The notes below the pieces were generated by a model that did no database searches, was not told the DNA's origin, and saw nothing but the letters and a program-made list of their open reading frames with translations. A stretch of 19,819 nt of DNA from Nitrospinota bacterium (GTDB taxonomy: Bacteria; Nitrospinota; Nitrospinia; JACRGO01): contig JACRGO010000004.1 in NCBI GenBank assembly GCA_016212295.1, positions 1-19,819 of the forward strand, in the 5' to 3' direction. This document shows positions 14,313-19,819 of this stretch, piece by piece. The position numbers and the translations under genes were made by a program. Each line of letters opens with the position of its first letter. The stretch's first letter is position 1.

Positions 14313-16322
14313 ATGCAAAAAATCCAACAACAAATCCTCGAACTCCGCAAGAAGCTTCATTACCACAATCGCCGCTATTACGTGGACGACGCGCCGGAGA
14401 TCTCCGATTACGAATACGACCAACTCTACAAGGAACTCCAGGCCCTGGAGGCCGGGCATCCTGAACTCATCACCCCAGACTCCCCCACGCAGCGAGTAGG
14501 GGACAAACCAGCCGGGCAATTCCTCACCGTTCCCCACGCCAAACCAATGTTGAGCCTGGAGAACACCTACTCAGAAGGCGAACTCCGCGACTTCGAGGCC
14601 AGGATAAAAAAACTCCTGCCCGGAGAAGACCTTGAATATGTGGTGGAACTCAAGATAGACGGCGTGGGCATCTCAGTGGTTTATGAAAACGGCCTCATGG
14701 CGCGTGGCGTGACGCGAGGCGACGGTTTTTCAGGGGAAGAGATAACCCAAAACATACGCGCCATCCGCTCTATCCCCTTGAGCGTGGACTCAGCCGACCC
14801 TGCCGCAGGCGCCTTCGAAGTCCGGGGCGAGGTCTACATTCACCGGAAGGAATTCGAGCGCATCAATTTAGAGAGGGAAGAAAACGGGGAAGCGGCATTC
14901 GCCAACCCCAGGAACGCCGCGGCCGGATCACTCAGACTGCTGGACTCCCGCGTAACCGCAAGCAGAAACCTCCGCGCCTTTTTTTATTACGCGGACTTTC
15001 CGCCAGAGGCGGGCATTACAACCCAGGATCAGGCCCTGGCCAAACTAGACGCCCTGGGGTTCAAGACCAATCCCAACCGCGCCCGGTGCCGCGACATGGA
15101 GGAAGTGCTGGCATTCATACGCCATTGGGAAGGAAAGCGGGACGGTCTCGATTACGACGTGGACGGCATGGTGGTCAAGGTCAACCGCCTGGACCTCCGG
15201 GAACGTCTTGGGTCCACCTCCAAATCCCCCCGCTGGGCCGTTGCCTTTAAGTATCCTGCCCAGCAGGCCGCGACAAGAATAAAGGACATAGTGGTCCAGG
15301 TTGGCCGCACCGGGACCTTGACACCAGTGGCCGAGCTAGAACCTGTCTTTCTCTCCGGCTCCACGATCAGCCGCGCCACCCTCCACAACGAAGAGGAAGT
15401 CGCGCGAAAGGACATCCGCGTGGGCGACCACGTATTCATCGAAAAGGGCGGGGAGATCATCCCCAAGGTGATAAAGGTAATTTTAGAGAAGAGAACGGGC
15501 GAGGAACTGCTCTTTCAATTTCCAGCGGAATGCCCGGAGTGCGGCGCCTCGACCTATAAACCCGAAGGAGAAGTGGCGAGACGATGCTCCAATTCCGCCT
15601 GTCCAGCGCAGTTGAAGGAACGGCTGCGGCACTTCGCCTCCCGCGCCGCAATGGACATCGACCACCTGGGACCGAGCATCATCGACAAATTGGTGGACGC
15701 CGGGATGGTCCGCGACGCTGCCGATCTCTATAGTCTGGACTACCAGAGAGTGGCCTCCTTTGACCTGATGGGGGAGAAGTCCGCGCGCAACCTGGGCGAG
15801 GCAATGGAAAAGAGCAAGGGCGCTGGACTGAAACGGCTCATCTTTTCCTTGGGCATAAGGTTCGTGGGGGCCAGGGCAGCGGAAATTCTGTCGGAGCATT
15901 TTGATTCCATGGACAAGCTGGCCGAGGCAAGGGAAGAAGATTTGGAGTCCATACACGAGATCGGCCCCAAGATCGCCAGGAGCGTTGTCCTTTTTTTTCG
16001 GCAGGAGGAAAACCTCAAGGTGATCAGCAAGCTTAAGGAAGCGGGGATACGGATGGAGGCGGTGAAGCAGGAGCGGGGCCAACTACCCCTCAAGGGCAAG
16101 CAGTTCGTGCTCACCGGGACCCTTTCCTCCATGACGCGGAACGAGGCCAAGGAAAAACTCGCGAGGCTTGGGGGCCGGGTCATGTCCTCCGTGACCGCCA
16201 AGACCGATTTCCTGGTCTGCGGGGAAGAGCCAGGCTCTAAGCTGAAGAAGGCCAGGGAATTAAACGTGCGCGCGCTGGAGGAGAAGGAGCTTTTGGAGAT
16301 GATCGGAGAGGCTTTAAGCTGA
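14313..16322 (+). CDS. ligA: NAD-dependent DNA ligase
   Basis: 669 residues, nearly the same as E. coli LigA (671). It seals nicks in replication and repair using NAD. Domain Ia (YYVDDAPEISDYEYDQLYKEL) comes first, then the adenylation domain with the AMP-accepting Lys114 in VELKIDG, RGEVYI, FANPRNAAAGSLRLLD and DGMVVKV. The OB fold ends in a zinc finger (Cys407, Cys410, Cys425, Cys430). Helix-hairpin-helix repeats follow, and a C-terminal BRCT domain (about 596-669). The start is the ATG at 14313 giving MQKIQQQILELRKKLHYHNRR; the frame is open another 35 codons, but these are translated repeat DNA. The leader is C/T-rich (CCCCCCTCCCC) without Shine-Dalgarno. Confidence 0.98.
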   Translation: MQKIQQQILELRKKLHYHNRRYYVDDAPEISDYEYDQLYKELQALEAGHPELITPDSPTQRVGDKPAGQFLTVPHAKPMLSLENTYSEGELRDFEARIKKLLPGEDLEYVVELKIDGVGISVVYENGLMARGVTRGDGFSGEEITQNIRAIRSIPLSVDSADPAAGAFEVRGEVYIHRKEFERINLEREENGEAAFANPRNAAAGSLRLLDSRVTASRNLRAFFYYADFPPEAGITTQDQALAKLDALGFKTNPNRARCRDMEEVLAFIRHWEGKRDGLDYDVDGMVVKVNRLDLRERLGSTSKSPRWAVAFKYPAQQAATRIKDIVVQVGRTGTLTPVAELEPVFLSGSTISRATLHNEEEVARKDIRVGDHVFIEKGGEIIPKVIKVILEKRTGEELLFQFPAECPECGASTYKPEGEVARRCSNSACPAQLKERLRHFASRAAMDIDHLGPSIIDKLVDAGMVRDAADLYSLDYQRVASFDLMGEKSARNLGEAMEKSKGAGLKRLIFSLGIRFVGARAAEILSEHFDSMDKLAEAREEDLESIHEIGPKIARSVVLFFRQEENLKVISKLKEAGIRMEAVKQERGQLPLKGKQFVLTGTLSSMTRNEAKEKLARLGGRVMSSVTAKTDFLVCGEEPGSKLKKARELNVRALEEKELLEMIGEALS

Positions 16323-16367
16323 TCATCTTCTGCTTTATTGCGGGATTTTGATTTATAAGAGAAAAAA

Positions 16368-16443
16368 TGGTGGGCCGCGAAGGAATCGAACCTTCAACCT
16401 ACTGATTAAGAGTCATTTGCTCTGCCAGTTGAGCTAGCGGCCC
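16368..16443 (-). tRNA. tRNA-Lys(CUU)
   Basis: A 76-nt cloverleaf including encoded CCA (16368-16370). The acceptor stem GGGCCGC/GCGGCCC, D-stem GCTC/GAGC and T-stem GAAGG/CCTTC are all perfect. The anticodon loop CTCTTAA gives CTT, read as Lys. The anticodon stem AATGA/TCAGT has one A-G mismatch (positions 28-42). Poly-T follows the CCA directly on the minus strand. It lies downstream of the Xer recombinase gene. Confidence 0.95.
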
Positions 16444-16469
16444 GGTATTTATATTATTAAGCTTAGAAG

Positions 16470-16493
16470 TTTGCGTTTACCGCGCAAATTTTT
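16470..16493 (+). terminator. Possible terminator between tRNA-Lys and the Xer gene
   Basis: TTTGCG (16470-16475) pairs with CGCAAA (16483-16488) around a 7-base loop and is followed by five T on the plus strand. It could stop rightward transcription from ligA before it enters the minus-strand operon. The T-run is short and the ligA stop is 150 bases away. The rest of 16444-16587 shows no gene. Confidence 0.3.
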
Positions 16494-16587
16494 CACACTA
16501 TGAGGAACTTGAAATATATCATATCGCCTCATTTTATGTCAATTTCATGGCCTTATTTCATGGCCATATGCCTCATTCCTATTCTTC

Positions 16588-17493
16588 TCAGGCCCTAGGA
16601 TGATGCTTGTCGTAAACGGATTTCAACCTCTCCCTGGTCACGAAGGTGTATATCTGGGTCGTGGAGATATCAACGTGGCCGAGCATCTGCTGGACTGAGC
16701 GAAGGTCTGCCCCTCTATCCAGAAGATGCGTGGCAAAGGAATGCCTAAGCTTATGGGGGCTTATGCCGCGCCTAATCCCCGCCAGCAAGGCGTATTGTCC
16801 AAGGGTTTTCCAAAATGCCTGCCTGGTCATCTTTTTCCCGAACCTGCTGACAAACAACTCCGGCGCATGGTTTGTTTTAGATAGGAGGGGCCTTGAGGAT
16901 TCGAGGTATCTGACGATTTTTTCCCTGGCCGTTTCACCGACCGGGATTATGCGCTCCTTGGCCCCCTTCCCGAAGGCTATCACATAACCTGCTTCAAGGT
17001 TCAATTGGTTCGTTTTCAAGGAGATCAACTCGGAAACCCGCATCCCGGTGGCATATAGAAGTTCCAGCATGGCTGAGTCCCGGAGTCCAAGCGCTGTCTT
17101 TTCATCCGGTTGCGACAGAAGGCGGTCCACCTCTTCAACGCTGAGATAACCAGGAAGGGCCTTCTCCATGCGAGGGGACTCCAGGTTTTCCGTTGGATCT
17201 ATTTCAAGTTTTCCCTCGTTGACTAAAAATCTAAAAAAGGATTTAATGGCCGTTAAGTTTCTGGCGATGGACCTCTGTGATATTTTTTCCTCCCGCAATT
17301 TCAGCAAAAAGGAACGCAGACCTTCTCCCTTAATATCCATAAGGCCGTTCATGTCCTTGGGACTGAAGAAGGAAAGAAACCGCGTGATGTCGCGGCGGTA
17401 GGCATCAACGGTGTTTTCCGAAAATCGTCTTTCCACGACCATGAAGGTGAGGTAGGCGTCCATTATTTCCCGGCAGAACTCTTGATGAGCCAT
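16588..17493 (-). CDS. xerD: Tyrosine recombinase, XerC/XerD type
   Basis: 301 residues. The N-terminal SAM-like core-binding domain (YLTFMVVERRFSENTVDAYR) is followed by the catalytic domain with all active-site residues: Arg152 (ATGMRVSEL), Lys176 in GKGAKER, His247 and Arg250 (SPHKLRHSFATHLL), His273 (LGHVDISTTQ) and nucleophile Tyr282 (QIYTFV). The family resolves chromosome dimers at dif. Compact length and sequence fit housekeeping XerD more than a phage integrase, but XerC is not excluded. Start uncertain: the frame opens at a TTG (17515-17517) that overlaps the hemerythrin stop as TTGA and would add 8 residues; I prefer the ATG at 17493. Either way it is the last gene of the operon and likely translationally coupled. 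Confidence 0.93.
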   Translation of the reverse strand: MAHQEFCREIMDAYLTFMVVERRFSENTVDAYRRDITRFLSFFSPKDMNGLMDIKGEGLRSFLLKLREEKISQRSIARNLTAIKSFFRFLVNEGKLEIDPTENLESPRMEKALPGYLSVEEVDRLLSQPDEKTALGLRDSAMLELLYATGMRVSELISLKTNQLNLEAGYVIAFGKGAKERIIPVGETAREKIVRYLESSRPLLSKTNHAPELFVSRFGKKMTRQAFWKTLGQYALLAGIRRGISPHKLRHSFATHLLDRGADLRSVQQMLGHVDISTTQIYTFVTRERLKSVYDKHHPRA

Positions 17494-17513
17494 GTCAGCC
17501 GAACTCTCAACGC

Positions 17514-17924
17514 TCAAATTTTTTGCCTTAAAAACAATCCCAGCTTTTTGTCCGATGTTTTAATGTGGTTCGCGAACCACTCGTTTAAATCGAAACAGAG
17601 CTTCATGGCGGCCATGGTTCCGCCCTGGGAAGCATGAGTGGATTTAAATCTTTCCATTTTTCCGGCGAACATTACGTGTTCCCTGGAATGCGCCTCCAGT
17701 TCTGGATATTGGAATGTCTCCATGTATCTTTCCTCCAGGCCGAAGTGGTCCTTTACGTAAAAATCCAGGAAGGCCACTGTTTTTGAGACCTGCTCCCCGC
17801 TTCGTTTTTCTAAAATAGACTGGTGCAGGGAGTTCATGTTTTGGAGCAGTTCCTGATGCTGGTAGTCCTGCCAGATTATTTCAGTGCGCAGGTCATCAGA
17901 CCACTTGGTAAGGGCTTTGTCCAT
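17514..17924 (-). CDS. Bacteriohemerythrin
   Basis: A 136-residue single-domain hemerythrin. The full set of seven diiron ligands is visible: His23, His60 and Glu64 (KDHFGLEERY), His79 and His83 (HSREH), His120 and Asp125 (NHIKTSD). The family binds O2 reversibly at a non-haem diiron site and serves oxygen sensing, transport or scavenging. The start is firm: AAGGAG stands about 7 bases before the ATG. It follows the LOG gene by 19 bases and overlaps the Xer frame by 4 bases if that gene starts at TTG. Confidence 0.94.
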   Translation of the reverse strand: MDKALTKWSDDLRTEIIWQDYQHQELLQNMNSLHQSILEKRSGEQVSKTVAFLDFYVKDHFGLEERYMETFQYPELEAHSREHVMFAGKMERFKSTHASQGGTMAAMKLCFDLNEWFANHIKTSDKKLGLFLRQKI

Positions 17925-17943
17925 TTCATTCTCCTTAATATAC

Positions 17944-18696
17944 TCACGGATAAAAATTCATTTCAAACGGTCTTGGAACGCCGTTTTTTTTCCAATAATT
18001 CTTGATAAAAGGCGTTACTTCCTTGACTATCTTTGCCGGATCATCCATGATTTTTACATATCCAAGGTCCTGCTTGTCGATGTAATTATTTTTCAGAAGA
18101 TAGCCTTCAAGCCAGCCCATCATACCGTTCCAGAATTCCGATCCGCAAAGAATTATGGGGAAGGGCTCCACCCTTAAAGTCTGAATCAATGTCCACGCAT
18201 CGAACAATTCATCCAGGGTGCCGAATCCGCCGGGGAAAACTATAAACGCCTCGGCGAATTTCACCAGCAGGACTTTTCGCACGAAGAAGTATCGCATGGA
18301 AAGGAGATGCGTGACGTAAGCGTTTGAGGGCTGTTCCTCAGGCAGTTCTATGTTGAGTCCGACTGAAATCCCGCCGGCCTCATAAGCTCCCCTGTTGGAC
18401 GCCTCCATTATTCCAGGCCCGCCTCCAGTGATTACAGCGATTTTTTTCTTGGCCAGCATCCCGGCTATTTTCCGGGCCTTGACATAATAACGGTCATCAT
18501 TGCTTACCCTGGATGAGCCGAAAATAGTGACGGCCGGACCAATGGAGTGGAGCCGCTCGAACCCGTCCACGAACTCGGATACTATGCGGAATATGCGCCA
18601 GGCGTCGCCGGAAGTCCTGGCGTCCGCTATAAAACGATTATAAGGGTGGTCAGCGAGGGTTTTTTTAGAGTCCCTTTTTTTGTTTTTATCGTTCAT
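17944..18696 (-). CDS. LOG-family protein (nucleotide 5'-monophosphate phosphoribohydrolase fold)
   Basis: 250 residues, of the TIGR00730/LOG family. Diagnostic motifs are VTIFGSSR, VITGGGPGIMEASNRGA (89-105), RKVLLVKFAEAFIVFPGGFGTLDELFDAW with catalytic Arg140 and the PGGxGTxxE box (155-163). The family cleaves ribose 5'-phosphate from nucleoside monophosphates (cytokinin activation in plants, nucleotide salvage or (p)ppGpp-related roles in bacteria). A ~45-residue N-terminal extension (DARTSGDAWRIFRIVSEFVDGFE) matches the longer bacterial subgroup. The ATG at 18696 lies 5 bases after the ferritin-like stop with no clear Shine-Dalgarno, so it is probably coupled. Confidence 0.93.
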   Translation of the reverse strand: MNDKNKKRDSKKTLADHPYNRFIADARTSGDAWRIFRIVSEFVDGFERLHSIGPAVTIFGSSRVSNDDRYYVKARKIAGMLAKKKIAVITGGGPGIMEASNRGAYEAGGISVGLNIELPEEQPSNAYVTHLLSMRYFFVRKVLLVKFAEAFIVFPGGFGTLDELFDAWTLIQTLRVEPFPIILCGSEFWNGMMGWLEGYLLKNNYIDKQDLGYVKIMDDPAKIVKEVTPFIKNYWKKNGVPRPFEMNFYP

Positions 18697-18701
18697 TGCG
18701 G

Positions 18702-19388
18702 TTATTCAATCCAAGCCCTGTCGCCCGGCTCGCCCATGAAAGGGTCCACCCAATGAAAATCGGGGTCCATCGTGATGATGACTTCCTTTCTTTCAAATTC
18801 AGCCTTGAGTTTTTCCAGCTCTTTCAGGTGGTCCTTCTCCTCAAGCTTGATTTTCCCTATGAGCCATCCGAACCCGGCGTCCTGAAACTTCTCTTCGCCC
18901 TTCCTGTAATAATCAATTGCGGCCTTTTCCTGGGCTATGAAGAAGTCAAGATATTTATCGGGTCCCCAATTCTCTTTTCCCTTTTCAACAACGAAGGTGT
19001 AATCAGGCTCTCCTCCATGCTTGTTGATGAATTTAACAAGCTCCACGGCGTGGTTGGCCTCCTCCTTGCCATAGGCGGCAAGTTTTTTCTTGAGATCCTG
19101 GTTTTGGATCATGGACGCGAATTTTCTGTAGTCCAAAACCGATCCGTATTCCATCCTGAAGCCTTCGAGAAGAAACTCCAATTCTTCCAGTTGGGACTGT
19201 TTGTCCTCAAGCCAGGCTTTAAGTTCCTTGGCAGGGGAGGCGGTATTGGTCGAAAGGTCGTTAAGTATTTTATTAATGCCAGGATCAGAAATGCCTTCCC
19301 CCTGGCAAAGCGAGCTTGCTTCCTTCACAAGCCTTTCCAGTTTTTCCAGTTCCTTTCTCAATTCGTTTAATTTGAACAAAAATGCCAT
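18702..19388 (-). CDS. Ferritin-like / rubrerythrin-like diiron protein
   Basis: 228 residues. Residues 1-75 are mostly helical with coiled-coil character (LNELRKELEKLERLVKEA). Residues 75-200 form a four-helix diiron domain: Glu80 in FRMEYGS, Glu110-x-x-His113 (EEANH), Glu154 (AQEKAAIDYY), and Glu184-x-x-His187 (EEKDH). The C-terminus ends MDPDFHWVDPFMGEPGDRAW, with no rubredoxin domain. Diiron proteins of this class detoxify peroxide or store or oxidise iron; the exact subfamily was not recognised. The start is firm: AAGGAGGGG precedes the ATG. It is the first gene of a four-gene run with LOG, hemerythrin and Xer. Confidence 0.8.
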   Translation of the reverse strand: MAFLFKLNELRKELEKLERLVKEASSLCQGEGISDPGINKILNDLSTNTASPAKELKAWLEDKQSQLEELEFLLEGFRMEYGSVLDYRKFASMIQNQDLKKKLAAYGKEEANHAVELVKFINKHGGEPDYTFVVEKGKENWGPDKYLDFFIAQEKAAIDYYRKGEEKFQDAGFGWLIGKIKLEEKDHLKELEKLKAEFERKEVIITMDPDFHWVDPFMGEPGDRAWIE

Positions 19389-19420
19389 TTCCCCTCCTTG
19401 AATTTTATCAAATTTTTTTT

Positions 19421-19450
19421 AACCGCGGAGACGCGGAGGCGCAGAAAAAA
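19421..19450. repeat. CGCGGAGGCGCAG repeat unit R3
   Basis: AACCGCGGAGACGCGGAGGCGCAGAAA-type sequence, a G/C-rich relative of the CACAAAG/CGCAAAG units at 3033-3066, 7496-7569, 7855-7887 and 11894-11935. It lies about 30 bases upstream of the ferritin-like gene, so that gene's promoter must be in or beyond the repeat. Confidence 0.6.
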
Positions 19451-19509
19451 AATTTGTAACTATTCAGCGAAATATTATATGCCCTCGATAGTCGTCGTTA
19501 AATGCACCT

Positions 19510-19630
19510 TTACATCCCCCTTGATCCCCCTTGAGAAGGGGGAATTGGTTGTCACCCATCGCGCGCGGGGTTTCTTCCAGCCATCACACTTTCATTCCTC
19601 CTTGGAAAAGGGGGCCAGGGGGATGTGAAA
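19510..19630. repeat. Dispersed inverted repeat with CCCCCTTGATCCCCCTTG arms
   Basis: The left arm (19510-19542), ACATCCCCCTTGATCCCC then CTTGAGAAGGGGG, pairs with the right arm (about 19597-19630), CCTTGGAAAAGGGGG then CCAGGGGGATGT, with a ~55-base centre. This is the widespread AAGGGGG-type intergenic repeat seen in many environmental bacterial genomes. The plus-strand frame at 19398-19628 is a translation of this repeat and is not a gene. Confidence 0.7.
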
Positions 19631-19684
19631 ATCCCGGAAGCCCTTTAACCATGGAAGTTCACTACTAAAGAATGAACCAAAAAT

Positions 19685-19754
19685 CACTGCTGTCCGGTTA
19701 AAATTGTCATAGCATGCTCTAACATACTGTTTTTTAAAACAAAATAGTCGTTTT
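19685..19754. mobile_element. Possible insertion-sequence end (partial)
   Basis: CACTGCTGTCCGGTTAAAAT starts about 70 bases before an ATG whose frame runs off the window. A terminal repeat followed at this distance by a transposase start is the usual IS layout, and CTGTCCGGTTAAA resembles IS ends as I remember them. No second end or target duplication can be seen, so this is tentative. Confidence 0.25.
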
Positions 19755-19819
19755 ATGGGTGTTACCGACTTGAATTTTAAAATATATCCCTTTATTCTCC
19801 CCCGCAGGATTATTTCTGA
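19755..19819 (+). CDS. Possible 5' end of an unidentified gene leaving the window
   Basis: The ATG at 19755-19757 opens a frame of 21 codons to the window edge, beginning MGVTDLNFKIYPFILPRRI. There is no Shine-Dalgarno. If the upstream sequence is an insertion-sequence end, this would be its transposase. It could also be chance; the frame is short. Confidence 0.3.
   Translation, partial: MGVTDLNFKIYPFILPRRIIS

Noticed and set aside
17008-17033. GGTTCAATTGGTTCG inside xerD as a third R1 repeat
   Set aside because: It is a short match inside a conserved coding region and lacks the R1 head and palindrome.
19398-19628. 76-codon plus-strand frame near the right edge
   Set aside because: It runs through two dispersed repeats and has no family resemblance or ribosome site.
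1-19819. CRISPR array
   Set aside because: The repeats seen are inverted, few and irregularly spaced; no direct-repeat/spacer pattern exists.

Overview
The window reads as a bacterial chromosome segment of roughly 50% GC: mostly housekeeping and signalling genes, with intergenic spaces full of short dispersed inverted repeats. Several traits are compatible with a Deltaproteobacteria-like (Desulfobacterota) or related environmental lineage: a two-CW cysteine domain on a CheA-like kinase, a DUF1858 protein, a zinc-form L28, bacteriohemerythrin, and the repeat types. This assignment is an inference from gene content; no rRNA or other phylogenetic marker is present.

Layout. 1-1435: an outgoing gene start at the left edge; a leaderless-looking small coiled-coil membrane protein (DUF1640-like) between two copies of one inverted repeat; a D-arm-less tRNA-Arg-like sequence. 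1436-7368, minus strand: a GlcD-type FAD oxidase, a membrane-bound nucleotide-sugar 4,6-dehydratase (FlaA1/CapD/WbpM type), a UvrD/PcrA-type helicase and rpmB. 7589-14145, plus strand: a DUF1858 protein, then three signalling proteins: two-CW/PAS/HPt/HATPase kinase, receiver/GAF/histidine kinase, and pseudo-receiver/GAF/GAF/GGDEF. 14313-16322, plus strand: ligA. 16368-19388, minus strand: tRNA-Lys(CUU) and a compact four-gene run transcribed as ferritin-like diiron protein, LOG-family protein, hemerythrin, Xer recombinase. 19389-19819: two more repeats and what may be the end of an insertion sequence.

How the genes may work together. The three signalling genes look like one module, yet its standard phospho-acceptor sites are damaged: one receiver has Glu in place of Asp, the second receiver has lost all its active-site residues, and the GGDEF motif reads GPEEF. 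The only evident phosphorelay donor, the HPt kinase, therefore lacks a local acceptor. The minus-strand operon joins two iron/oxygen proteins to a nucleotide-metabolism (LOG) protein and a Xer recombinase, consistent with an oxygen or oxidative-stress response.

The most unusual feature of the window is its repeat content. A ~200-bp composite repeat sits in the same orientation 43-52 bp upstream of two unrelated start codons. Other repeats form long hairpins around start codons (capD-like, ligA) and appear to supply the stop codons of two signalling genes. No CRISPR array, phage module or complete insertion sequence is visible.
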